47,225 bases of DNA from WVXP01 sp964348095. Lineage in GTDB: Bacteria > Desulfobacterota > BSN033 > WVXP01. Positions within the stretch are counted from its first letter, which is position 1. Each line of letters starts with the position of its first letter. Where the stretch lies: the NCBI GenBank assembly GCA_964348095.1, contig CAYGBK010000020.1, forward strand, positions 1-47,225. Direction: 5' to 3'. A program made the translations under genes and the position numbers. Shown here one piece after another: positions 15,711 through 23,500 of this stretch. The notes beneath the pieces were generated by a model. That model did no database searches and had not been told where the DNA came from. It saw only the letters and a list, made by a program, of their open reading frames with translations.

Positions 15711-17042
15711 ATGGATAACGGACATTTCTTTTGGAATGAGATTTTAGAAACACTTGATCGGGAACGGATCCAGCAACTGCAACTAAAGAAATTCCGACGC
15801 ATCTTTCGTTGGACCTGGGAGAATTCGTCCTTTCATCGAAGCCTTTACGACCAAGCCGGAATCACGCCAGAGGACATTAGGACCTTGGACAATGTCGCCC
15901 TGGTGCCAAAGGTGGAAAAGTCCATGATGAGGACCATCCAGTGCAAGGATCCCTTTCCCTACGGGGACGCGCTGTGTGTTCCCCTCGAGGACGTTACTGA
16001 GTTTCGACAGACCAGCGGAACAACCGGCCAGCCGGTGTACCAACCCGATACATGGCAGGATTGGGAGTGGTGGGCTGAATGCTGGGCCACCCTCCTCTGG
16101 GCTCAGGGGTATCGCCCCGTGGACAGGGTCTTTATCCCCTTCGGATACAACGTTTTTGTGGCATTCTGGGCAGGGCATTATGGAGCCGAAAAGATAGGAT
16201 GCGAGGTCATCCCGGGAGGAGTGCTGGACACACAGGCTCGCATCCGCAAAATCCAGGAATTGAAGGCAACGGCTCTCATGGCAACACCGACCTACGTCCT
16301 GGGCATGGCGGCGACAGCTAGAGATCGCATGGGAATCAACCCGGCTGATTTGACCATCGAGAAGATCACCTGTGCTGGCGAGCCTGGGGCATTGATCCCA
16401 TCGACAAAGAAGAGGATGGAGGAAGCATGGAGAGCAAAGGTGTATGATCACGCCGGTGCGACCGAGATCGGGGCATGGGGCTACGAATGTGTGGCTCAGT
16501 CTGGAGGTTTGCACGTCAATGAAGCAATGTTCCTCGTTGAAATAGAGGATTTGGAGACTGGGGAGATCACCCATGAGCCTGGGCGGAAGGGTAAGATGAT
16601 TGTGACCGCATTAGACCGGACTGCGCAGCCGTGCGTGAGGTTTGACTCGAAGGACCTCGCCGAGTGGAGCCCTGATCCCTGCCCCTGCGGGGGGACCTTT
16701 CGCCTGATACAGGGAGGTGTGGTCGGCCGAATCGATGATATTGTTAAAGTGAAGGGAGTCCTTCTCGCCCCATCTGCTATCGAGGAGGTCGTTCGGGCTT
16801 TCCCGGAGTTCTCCGAGGAGTTTGAAGTTGTGGTGAGCAAGAGAGGAGACCTGGATCACATCCTGCTCAAGGTGGAACTCATGCCGGACGTGGAGGGCAA
16901 AAAGAGAGCCCTTCTCGGCCGACTTGAGAGCGAACTGCGGGTAAAGACGAATCTTGGATATACGATAGAGTGCCATTCTTATGGATCTTTGCCTCGATAC
17001 GATGTCAAATCGAAGCGGTTCAAAGACTTGAGGAATGAGTGA
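15711..17042 (+). CDS. PaaK-like phenylacetate-CoA ligase family enzyme
   Basis: The 443-residue protein belongs to the PaaK branch of AMP-forming ligases. It has TSGTTGQPV near residues 101-109, YDHAGATEIG in the middle (adenine-binding loop), VRFDSKDLAEW, and GRIDDIVKVKGVLLAPSAIE near the hinge, followed by the short C-terminal domain typical of the family. Such enzymes make aryl-CoA thioesters from phenylacetate and related acids. GGGGAG lies upstream of the ATG. It is downstream of the second Mo-hydroxylase operon and its stop overlaps the start of a 57-residue protein (TGATG). The substrate is not readable; an aromatic or heteroaromatic acid fits the context. Confidence 0.87.
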   Translation: MDNGHFFWNEILETLDRERIQQLQLKKFRRIFRWTWENSSFHRSLYDQAGITPEDIRTLDNVALVPKVEKSMMRTIQCKDPFPYGDALCVPLEDVTEFRQTSGTTGQPVYQPDTWQDWEWWAECWATLLWAQGYRPVDRVFIPFGYNVFVAFWAGHYGAEKIGCEVIPGGVLDTQARIRKIQELKATALMATPTYVLGMAATARDRMGINPADLTIEKITCAGEPGALIPSTKKRMEEAWRAKVYDHAGATEIGAWGYECVAQSGGLHVNEAMFLVEIEDLETGEITHEPGRKGKMIVTALDRTAQPCVRFDSKDLAEWSPDPCPCGGTFRLIQGGVVGRIDDIVKVKGVLLAPSAIEEVVRAFPEFSEEFEVVVSKRGDLDHILLKVELMPDVEGKKRALLGRLESELRVKTNLGYTIECHSYGSLPRYDVKSKRFKDLRNE

Positions 17043-17215
17043 TGGAAGAGAGGATTATAGAAGAACTAGACCGAAAGATTCAGGACCTGAGGCAGGTAGC
17101 CGAGGAGCTCAGAGTCATGGGTGCCAACATTCCGGCTGTTGAGCGCAACACAGTTCGCATCCTGGCGAGCATTAAGATGCTCGAGCTCAATGTGAGCGAC
17201 ATCTTCAGGACCTAG
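17042..17215 (+). CDS. 57-residue helical protein coupled to the PaaK-like ligase
   Basis: The ATG at 17042 shares its A with the ligase stop (TGATG), and GAGG stands eight bases before it. The product has 57 residues, is highly charged and predicted mostly helical: a first amphipathic stretch (EERIIEELDRKIQDLRQVAE, residues 2-21), a turn around Gly27-Pro31, and a second helix (VRILASIKMLELNVSDIF, 38-55). No family is recognised. Such tight coupling to a ligase suggests a subunit or small regulator of it (inference). It ends nine bases before the stop of convergent hgcB. Confidence 0.7.
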   Translation: MEERIIEELDRKIQDLRQVAEELRVMGANIPAVERNTVRILASIKMLELNVSDIFRT

Positions 17216-17224
17216 ACCCGCCAC

Positions 17225-17524
17225 CTACTTCTCGCTCGAGCAGCGAGGCGAGCTGGCCGGACCGCACACAGGCTCTTTCCTTCCGGTCAGGGCAGCACGA
17301 ATCATCGCGGTTGCACATCCCACGCCACTCTCCACCATGATTGCCTCGACAGGGCAGTTAAGCTGGCAGGCACCACATTCCATACATGCCTCCCGACGGA
17401 CGAGTTTAGCCGTGGCGTCTCCAGAGGCAAAAACACCGTGGGGGCAGACCACACTACACACGCCACAATTAATGCAACGCTCGGAATCGTACTGAAGCGT
17501 GTTAGATTCATAAGCATCTCGCAT
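17225..17524 (-). CDS. hgcB: HgcB, mercury methylation ferredoxin
   Basis: This 99-residue ferredoxin has two [4Fe-4S] motifs, Cys17/20/23/27 (CINCGVCSVVCPHGVF) and Cys47/50/53/57 (CMECGACQLNCPVEAI), then GVGCATAMI with Cys70. This pattern is the hallmark of HgcB, which reduces the corrinoid of HgcA in mercury methylation. The C-terminal tail is odd: known HgcB proteins have a vicinal cysteine pair near the end, while here single cysteines occur at 87 and 95. The start is ATG with GGGGAGG upstream, three bases after the hgcA stop, so it is coupled to hgcA. It converges with the 57-residue gene on the other strand. Confidence 0.9.
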   Translation of the reverse strand: MRDAYESNTLQYDSERCINCGVCSVVCPHGVFASGDATAKLVRREACMECGACQLNCPVEAIMVESGVGCATAMIRAALTGRKEPVCGPASSPRCSSEK

Positions 17525-17527
17525 CAG

Positions 17528-18541
17528 TTAACCTCCCCAGGTTCGAATGACCGAAAAAGCAACAGCTAAGCACAGACCCGCTCCAAAGATAACGGCCATG
17601 ATCGGGATATAGGTGAATATCTCAAGCCTGACCCCACTTCTCGATGTGAACGGTGTCGACCCCGTGAAGTTCAATGCGAGAAATGCCGTCACGGTTGGCA
17701 AAACCAGCATCGCGGCAAGTGCCCATCCGACCCGAAGCCACCACGCTCCGTCGGGGTTAGCCAGTATTGTCGTCAGGGCGAAGGGAAGTGCCACAACTCC
17801 ACCCAAGAAAAATCCCTTTGTGCTAAAGTTTGGCGTTGGCAGCCACGGAAGTAAAAGCGGAAATAGGACCACCCCCGCCCCCATGGCTGAGACAATCCCC
17901 AGAGATGCAACAAAACCACCAAGAAGAAAAAACCCGACACCAGCAATCACCATTGGCAGAAACACGTGAGTCAGCTCGACCGGAATCAGGACGACACGCT
18001 CTCGCAGAGGAAAGGTAACCCGGCGCGATGCGCTCGTGGTTTCATGGGTCTCCACATACTCCGGCAAATCGGCTGCTCTGACGGGGCCGTACTTGACCTG
18101 GAATCCTGATCGCCGTTTGACTTCATGGGCGGCCACCCCTGAGGCACCGAGTTGGGGGAGGATGAGGACACGATGATTGACAAACCCCTTCAGGTTCACT
18201 GCCTCGATCCGATGGACCAGCTCGTCAGTACCGAAAGTGCCCTTACCAGCTGCACACCATACGTTGATACCTTTCGTATCCAGGACGAGGATATACCCAT
18301 CGAATCCAGCAAGGGCTGACCGCAAGGCGTCAAAACTCAGGGTGTAGTTGGCTGTGACAAAAACAGGGGAATCAACGCTGGGTTTTCCCAGGGCGTACAA
18401 GCCGGGTTTCACAAGATGCTCAGCCCGTCGATAGCCCCAGCGGGCCAGAAAATGATCCCAGTGGTTCGCGAGGCTGAGTGAACTATCTACAGATGGGATG
18501 TCGAGTCGAATAGGCTTCGTCCTTTGGGTCTTCGCCATCAT
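17528..18541 (-). CDS. hgcA: HgcA, mercury methylation corrinoid protein
   Basis: The 337-residue protein matches HgcA in length and layout. The corrinoid-binding N-terminal domain has VTANYTLSFDALR near residues 62-74 and the cap-helix motif NVWCAAGKGTFGT near 93-105, where Cys96 would be the cobalt ligand. ILPQLGASGVAAHEV and VKYGPVRAADLPEY follow. From about residue 190 there are four to five membrane segments, as expected for the membrane-anchored domain. The function known for this family is transfer of a methyl group to Hg(II), giving methylmercury. The ATG has GGAGGGG six bases upstream. It follows arsC after about 60 bases with no obvious promoter, which places hgcAB at the end of an arsR-headed operon. 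Confidence 0.95.
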   Translation of the reverse strand: MMAKTQRTKPIRLDIPSVDSSLSLANHWDHFLARWGYRRAEHLVKPGLYALGKPSVDSPVFVTANYTLSFDALRSALAGFDGYILVLDTKGINVWCAAGKGTFGTDELVHRIEAVNLKGFVNHRVLILPQLGASGVAAHEVKRRSGFQVKYGPVRAADLPEYVETHETTSASRRVTFPLRERVVLIPVELTHVFLPMVIAGVGFFLLGGFVASLGIVSAMGAGVVLFPLLLPWLPTPNFSTKGFFLGGVVALPFALTTILANPDGAWWLRVGWALAAMLVLPTVTAFLALNFTGSTPFTSRSGVRLEIFTYIPIMAVIFGAGLCLAVAFSVIRTWGG

Positions 18542-18600
18542 GTCTCCCCTCCAGTGATGATGTCAGTCGTTGGTAGAGCGCGCCAACTGTGGCAATAACC

Positions 18601-19029
18601 TCATCGTGAATCGGTCAGGAACCGAGCGCGGATCAGTTCGATGAGTCTGTCCCTGACTCTTCTAAATGCGTCGAGCCGGTCTTCCCTCGAGCCTTTTGCT
18701 CCCGCTGGATCGTCCAATCCCCAATGCAATCGCTCACCTTCACCTGGATACACAGGACACTGGTCCCTGGCGTCGTCACAGGTCGTAATAATCACATCGA
18801 ATGATTCCTTCAGTAAGTCATCCACATGCTTCGACCGATGGCCCGACAGGTCGATTCCGATCTCTTCCATCACTTCAACCGTCATCGGATGCACCTGAGT
18901 GGGGTCTGTCCCTGCGCTAGAAACAGGGTATTTTCCTCTTCCATAATGTCTCAAGAGACCCTCGGCCATCTGGCTTCGACATGAATTACGGGTGCATAGA
19001 AATAGGACTCGTTTCTTTTTCCCTTTCAT
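18601..19029 (-). CDS. arsC: Arsenate reductase, low-molecular-weight phosphatase type
   Basis: This 142-residue enzyme reduces arsenate to arsenite. It has the phosphatase loop CTRNSCRSQ with Cys12 and Arg18, the second and third redox cysteines at Cys84 and Cys91 (TTCDDARDQC) and DDPAG near 109-113, so it is the thioredoxin-coupled Staphylococcus-type ArsC. The ATG at 19029 is preferred; a GTG at 19044 would add five residues but sits too close to its GGGGG. It lies about 40 bases after acr3 and 60 bases before hgcA on the same strand. Confidence 0.92.
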   Translation of the reverse strand: MKGKKKRVLFLCTRNSCRSQMAEGLLRHYGRGKYPVSSAGTDPTQVHPMTVEVMEEIGIDLSGHRSKHVDDLLKESFDVIITTCDDARDQCPVYPGEGERLHWGLDDPAGAKGSREDRLDAFRRVRDRLIELIRARFLTDSR

Positions 19030-19068
19030 CCGTCTCTTTTCCACCCCCTACTGCCCATTCCCCAAGGA

Positions 19069-20325
19069 TCACGTTATGTCAGAACCCGTGACCCCCTCTT
19101 CCTGGCGTCGTAAAGAGGCCACGTGACCGGCCTCCTTCAGATGGAACCAGCTGCGGGTCCGCTTGCAAATGCTCACGAGCATGAGCATGACCGGGACTTC
19201 TATCAAAACCCCCACGACCGTGGCCAAGGCGGCGCCGGAGGCCAGACCGAAGAGCATGACCGATGTGGCAATGGCGACTTCGAAATGGTTACTGGCGCCA
19301 ATCATCGCAGAGGGAGCGGCATCTTCATAACGCAATCGAAGCAGTCTCGCTAACCCATAAGCAAGCCAAAAAATGAAGTTTGTCTGAATGAAAAGGGGTA
19401 TCGCAATCCACAGAATCGTAAGGGGGTTTGCCAGAATGACATCACCTTTGAAAGAAAAAAGAAGCACCAGCGTGATGAGAAGGGCCACAATGGTCACTGG
19501 TGTCAAAAGGGGGAGGAAACTCTCCTTGAACCAATCCCCCCCTTTTGCTCTGAGAATCCATTTTCTGGAGAAGTATCCAGCGACCAGGGGCAAGGCCACA
19601 TAGATGCCGATCGACAGAAAGAGGGCCTGCCAGGGAACCGGAAGACGTCCAACACCGAGCAAGAAACCCCCAAGAGGCCCGAAAAGGACAAGCATCGTCA
19701 GCGAGTTGATCGCGACCATGACCAGGGTGTGACCGTCATTGCCTTTTGCCAGGTACCCCCAGACAAGGACCATCGCCGTGCACGGTGCGATTCCCAACAG
19801 AATAGCTCCAGCAAGGTAACTTCGCCACAGGGGAACTGCCAAAGTCTTGACCCCCTTCACCACGACCACAGTTCCTGCCCCATGGGTAGCGCCCACAGGG
19901 AGATCCAGGCCGAGAGGCATTTTGACATGATCCACCAGATCGGGCCCAATGAGCCCGACAAACACGCTCCCCAAGAAAAATATCGATATGGCATACATAC
20001 TGAAGGGTTTTACTGCCCAGTTGACGAAAAGGGTCAATCCAACGGGTTTGGCATTCCTTCCGGCTTTGAGGACCTCAGCAAAATCTATTTTCACCATGAT
20101 CGGATACATCATAAAGAAAAGGCAGACGGCAATGGGGATCGAGACAACAGGAGCATCGCCCACGTAGATCGCTAGTCCATCCATGAAGGCTGCCACACCC
20201 GGGGCTATTCTCCCAAGCACAACACCCGCCACAATGCAAAGGCCTACCCAAAGAGATAGGTATCTCTCAAAAACGCTCAACCCTTTCAAATTCCTCGTGG
20301 TCGACGAGCCTTCCGTGTTGGACAT
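19069..20325 (-). CDS. acr3: Acr3-type arsenite efflux permease
   Basis: The 418-residue membrane protein exports arsenite. It has about ten hydrophobic segments, the conserved GIAPCTAMVLVW with Cys182, and GASNHFEVAIA in the second half, both hallmarks of Acr3. It is longer than usual (about 350-380) because some 35-40 residues lie between the fourth and fifth membrane segments (about residues 127-168, rich in Gly and Val). I believe similar long forms occur in some deltaproteobacteria. The ATG has GGGGAGG upstream. It follows arsR after 90 bases and precedes arsC. Confidence 0.93.
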   Translation of the reverse strand: MSNTEGSSTTRNLKGLSVFERYLSLWVGLCIVAGVVLGRIAPGVAAFMDGLAIYVGDAPVVSIPIAVCLFFMMYPIMVKIDFAEVLKAGRNAKPVGLTLFVNWAVKPFSMYAISIFFLGSVFVGLIGPDLVDHVKMPLGLDLPVGATHGAGTVVVVKGVKTLAVPLWRSYLAGAILLGIAPCTAMVLVWGYLAKGNDGHTLVMVAINSLTMLVLFGPLGGFLLGVGRLPVPWQALFLSIGIYVALPLVAGYFSRKWILRAKGGDWFKESFLPLLTPVTIVALLITLVLLFSFKGDVILANPLTILWIAIPLFIQTNFIFWLAYGLARLLRLRYEDAAPSAMIGASNHFEVAIATSVMLFGLASGAALATVVGVLIEVPVMLMLVSICKRTRSWFHLKEAGHVASLRRQEEGVTGSDIT

Positions 20326-20415
20326 AAATATCCTCCCCAGAACTGAGTTTCGCCACTTAACTGTAGATGATAAGATCCATGTGCACCATCAGGATCGTTT
20401 CCCCTTTCTTGCCAT

Positions 20416-20802
20416 TTACAATAGTTCAACCGGTAGGTCTTCCGGAGACTCCTGGGACAGTGGGGACGTTTGCGTCTTTTCTTGTCTCAGAGCCATAAAC
20501 CGCTCAGTGTCACGTTTCAAGACCTCATCGTCCTCAAAGCACTCTGCCAAACACCTCAACTGAGAGGCATGGATCTTGTTCTTAGGCCTTACCAACGAAT
20601 AGTAGACCCACACGCCTTCTCGTCGATCCGTGACAAGTCCCGCGTTTTTCAAATAGGCCATGTGGCGGGAGACCTTGGATTGGGTGAGCTGCAAGACCTC
20701 CATGAGTTCGCAGATGCAGAGCTCTCCTTTCAAAAGAAGGTGAAGAACTCTGAGCCGTGTCTCGTCTGAGAAGGCCTTAAAGTGTCTGACGATTTCTTCC
20801 AT
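20416..20802 (-). CDS. arsR: ArsR-family arsenite-responsive repressor
   Basis: This 128-residue winged-helix protein carries the ArsR metal site GELCICEL with Cys29 and Cys31 in the helix before the recognition helix, followed by LTQSKVSRHMAYLKNAGLV as the DNA-binding helix-turn-helix. Further cysteines at 84 and 88 (RCLAEC) could be a third or alternative ligand. The ATG at 20802 is preceded by AAGGAGA; the frame stays open upstream but without family sequence. It heads the minus-strand operon arsR-acr3-arsC-hgcA-hgcB and likely represses its own promoter at the palindrome 20920-20960, with release by arsenite. Confidence 0.92.
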   Translation of the reverse strand: MEEIVRHFKAFSDETRLRVLHLLLKGELCICELMEVLQLTQSKVSRHMAYLKNAGLVTDRREGVWVYYSLVRPKNKIHASQLRCLAECFEDDEVLKRDTERFMALRQEKTQTSPLSQESPEDLPVELL

Positions 20803-20919
20803 GCGGCTCTCCTTGTCATTTGTCAAAGGATGGTGGCCACGAGCAGTTCTCGGGCGGCCGGTTGGTAGAGATATACAGGGATTGGATAAGAGTGCCTTCT
20901 TGACTCGAATCGATTTGGT

Positions 20920-20960
20920 TGATGTATTCATATATCCGGATAAACAGATATAATACATCA
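20920..20960. promoter_or_regulatory. Palindromic ArsR operator candidate
   Basis: TGATGTATT (20920-20928) and AATACATCA (20952-20960) form a perfect nine-base inverted repeat with an AT-rich centre holding ATATCCGGATA. Such AT-rich dyads are typical ArsR-family sites. The right arm overlaps the -10 box of the minus-strand promoter, as expected for repression. Confidence 0.6.
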
Positions 20961-20978
20961 GTGATTCTGAAAATGCAA
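20950..20978 (-). promoter_or_regulatory. Promoter candidate of the arsR-hgcAB operon
   Basis: On the minus strand TTGCAT (20973-20978) and TATTAT (20950-20955) are 17 bases apart. The -10 box matches five of six and overlaps the palindrome at 20920-20960; the -35 box is weaker. This is the only good promoter seen upstream of the five codirectional genes. Confidence 0.5.
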
Positions 20979-21255
20979 GCATTTTCATCATTTTTTCTAA
21001 TTGTGTCTCCTGACCGTGGTTCTCAATGAACTCAGGTCGGCAAGGCGCTGGAGAGAAGATCAAGGTCATCCCGGCATCCGGGAAACTCCTCCTCACCCCC
21101 CATCCTTGACATGGAATGGATCTATTGGCTAACTTGAACCAGTAGGCCGGTGCACTCTTGCGCTGTGCCAATTCTTGACAGGGAGGCATCTGGGTGGGTC
21201 CATCGTGCCGGACCCTCTGGTCAGATGCACTCCTCGGCCTTGGGAGGACCAAGAC

Positions 21256-22284
21256 ATGAAAGCTCTTTATTTCGAAGAGCATGGTGGCCTAAACGTAATT
21301 CAGTATGGAAACGTAACCGACCCAACCCTGAGTCCAGACAAGGTCCTGATTCGCGTTCGGGCCTGCTCGATCAATCATCTCGACATCTGGGTTAGGCGGG
21401 GCTGGCCGGGCCTCAAACTTGAAATGCCCCACTGGTGCGGTGCTGACGTTGCCGGCGAAATCGTTGAGCTGGGAAAAGACGTCTCCGGCCTGCAGGTAGG
21501 CCAGCGGGTCGTGGTGGATCCCGGTATCACCACACGTGACGACGAATTCACCCGACGAGGAGAGGTGACACTCAGTCCTGGTTATCACATCCTTGGGGAG
21601 CATATCCGGGGAGGTGCTGCTGAATATCTGACTGTGCCAGCGAGCAATCTCGCGACCATGCCAGAAGACCTGGACTTTCCCGCTGCCGCGGCACCTCTCT
21701 TGGTCACTCTTGCCGCCTGGCGCATGCTTATACATCGTGCAGGGCTGAGAGCTGGAGAATCGGTTCTCGTGGTGGGTGCAGGAGGTGGGGTCAACAGTAT
21801 GGCCATTCAGATTGCCAAACTGGCAGGCGCCAGGGTCTATGTCGTGGCGGGTAGTAGAGAAAAAGGGGCAAGGGCTCAAGAATTGGGAGCCGATATCGTT
21901 CTGGATCGTTCGGAGGTCGACTGGGACCGGGAGATCCGCAGGCTCACGAAAAACCGCGGCGTAGACGTCGTGGTGGACAATGTTGGTAAGGCTACCCTCA
22001 GCACGAGTATGAACGCGGTCGTACGAGGGGGAAGAATCGTCATCATTGGTAACACCAGTGGACCTCATGCCCAGATCGATATCCGCTATATCTTTGGTAA
22101 ACAGATCAGCCTCATCGGAAGCACCATGGGGACGCACCAGGATTTTCGAGATGTGACGTCCCTCTTATGGGCTGGCAAACTCAAACCCGTGATCGATCGG
22201 GTCATGCCATTGAGTCAGGGCCGTGAAGCCTATGAGATCGTGGAAAAGGGAGACCATTTCGGCAAGATCGTATTGACGCCCTAA
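21256..22284 (+). CDS. MDR-superfamily NAD(P)H-dependent oxidoreductase
   Basis: This 342-residue medium-chain dehydrogenase/reductase has an N-terminal GroES-like domain (INHLDIWVRRGWPGLK near 41-56) and a Rossmann domain with LVVGAGGGVNSMAIQIAK. It lacks the four-cysteine structural zinc lobe of classical alcohol dehydrogenases, which points towards the quinone reductase/enoyl reductase side or a catalytic-zinc-only enzyme. The ATG at 21256 has GGGAGGA eight bases upstream; the longer frame from 21175 is rejected. It is transcribed away from arsR and converges on an acyl-CoA dehydrogenase gene. The substrate is unknown. Confidence 0.82.
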   Translation: MKALYFEEHGGLNVIQYGNVTDPTLSPDKVLIRVRACSINHLDIWVRRGWPGLKLEMPHWCGADVAGEIVELGKDVSGLQVGQRVVVDPGITTRDDEFTRRGEVTLSPGYHILGEHIRGGAAEYLTVPASNLATMPEDLDFPAAAAPLLVTLAAWRMLIHRAGLRAGESVLVVGAGGGVNSMAIQIAKLAGARVYVVAGSREKGARAQELGADIVLDRSEVDWDREIRRLTKNRGVDVVVDNVGKATLSTSMNAVVRGGRIVIIGNTSGPHAQIDIRYIFGKQISLIGSTMGTHQDFRDVTSLLWAGKLKPVIDRVMPLSQGREAYEIVEKGDHFGKIVLTP

Positions 22285-22287
22285 ATA

Positions 22288-22331
22288 CTCTCCCTTGCTA
22301 TGGATGGCTAAATGGTCCATGATCTGGAGAG
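22288..22331. terminator. Possible bidirectional terminator between convergent genes
   Basis: CTCTCC (22288-22293) pairs with GGAGAG (22326-22331) and, inside, ATGGA (22300-22304) with TCCAT (22316-22320). The element lies between the stops of the MDR and acyl-CoA dehydrogenase genes. There is no clear U-tract, so termination is only inferred from position. Confidence 0.35.
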
Positions 22332-22351
22332 GGGGGCTTGAGTCGAGAGGA

Positions 22352-23500
22352 TCAGGTTCTGTATCTTTTCATGACCTCCCGGAAAATGATGAGTTTTTGC
22401 ACATCCTGGGTTCCCTCTCCAAGTGAAGACGCCCAAGCGTCCATGGGGAACTTGTGAATGGGGTGCTCGAAGATTATGGACGCCGCCCCAAAAAGATCAG
22501 CCGCCCATGTGGTAACATCCCGGGCTATCATTACAGCCAGATACTTCGCGATAGATGACTCTAACCGAAAATCTCTGGCCTGGTCGATAGCCCAGCACGC
22601 CTTCCAGAGCATGAGCCGTGCCGCTTCCATCCGTGCGTAGAAATCAGCAATCTCGAAGGCCTTGCTTTGGAAGTCAACAAGCTTTCTGCCAAAGATCTTT
22701 CGGTTTTTGCCATGTTCAAGGGCCATATCAAACGCGCCCATAGCGGTCCCCAGTGTCAAAGCGGCGATGGGAACCCTGCTGTGGGTGAAAATTCTAAGGA
22801 CCTGCTGCAGCCCCCGGCCTCGTTTTCCCATGAGATGGTCTTCAGGAACGAAGACATCCGTAAGCTGAATGCGTGTGAGATCAGACGGTATCCACCCTTG
22901 CTTGTTGAGCCTGGTCTTTTTCACCCCTTTCGCGGCAAGATCCACCAGAAACATGGAAAGCCGATTGTTTCTCCTTGCTTGAGGATCCGAAACTGCCGTG
23001 ACTATGACCAAATCGCTGATTGAGCCGTTTGTCACATAGGCTTTGGTTCCGTTGAGTCGCCATCCCCCTTTGACCACCTTGGCCTCCATCCCGATATTGG
23101 CCACATCACTCCCAGCTTTGCTTTCGGTGTTCCCGAGACAAATCAGGGTTCCTCCCTTGCTTGCAGACTCTGCATATTTCTCCTTGGTTTTTTCTGAACC
23201 AAAAAGCCAGAGCCCAGTGAGTCCAAGATCGACGTGCGCCAGAATGGCGACCGAGACCCCTGGCGAAATGATGGCGAGCTGTTCAGAAACCATCGCCCCC
23301 CTGAATGCGGAAGACTTTTCCAAGTGACCGTTCACCATCGTGAACCCAAGCCAACCCCTCTCACCCATGGCACCGTAAAGACTCCGGGGCATTGCCCCAT
23401 CCCGGTACCAGGCCGGTAAATTCTGCTGCACGTGGTCATCGAGAAATTGTTTTAATCGGTCTAAATCTTGGGATAGCTCCTTCGGAAAGAGAAAATCCAT
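22352..23500 (-). CDS. Acyl-CoA dehydrogenase
   Basis: This 382-residue FAD enzyme has the acyl-CoA dehydrogenase layout: helical N-terminal domain, middle beta domain (GNTESKAGSDVANI near residues 123-136, GTKAYVTNG), and C-terminal helices. LGEGTQDVQK near the end carries the catalytic Glu in the same place as the YEGT motif of medium-chain enzymes, so it should be active. It likely oxidises an acyl- or cyclic acyl-CoA and passes electrons to an electron-transfer flavoprotein that is not in this window. The ATG has AAAGGGGAG upstream. It is a single gene between convergent and divergent neighbours. Confidence 0.9.
   Translation of the reverse strand: MDFLFPKELSQDLDRLKQFLDDHVQQNLPAWYRDGAMPRSLYGAMGERGWLGFTMVNGHLEKSSAFRGAMVSEQLAIISPGVSVAILAHVDLGLTGLWLFGSEKTKEKYAESASKGGTLICLGNTESKAGSDVANIGMEAKVVKGGWRLNGTKAYVTNGSISDLVIVTAVSDPQARRNNRLSMFLVDLAAKGVKKTRLNKQGWIPSDLTRIQLTDVFVPEDHLMGKRGRGLQQVLRIFTHSRVPIAALTLGTAMGAFDMALEHGKNRKIFGRKLVDFQSKAFEIADFYARMEAARLMLWKACWAIDQARDFRLESSIAKYLAVMIARDVTTWAADLFGAASIIFEHPIHKFPMDAWASSLGEGTQDVQKLIIFREVMKRYRT

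Larger units (their letters stand above)
20803..21255. other. Divergent control region between arsR and the MDR gene
   Basis: This stretch of 453 bases holds the arsR promoter and palindromic operator candidate on the minus strand. On the plus strand there is a perfect TTGACA (21106-21111) with a poor -10 (CTAACT, 17 bases on), which might serve the MDR gene. The minus-strand frame continues upstream of arsR but shows no protein features. The arsR leader would be about 140 bases long. Confidence 0.5.

Noticed and set aside
20803..21282. N-terminal extension of ArsR
   Set aside because: The family begins at the ATG at 20802, which has a good ribosome site; the extension has no homology and crosses the operator.
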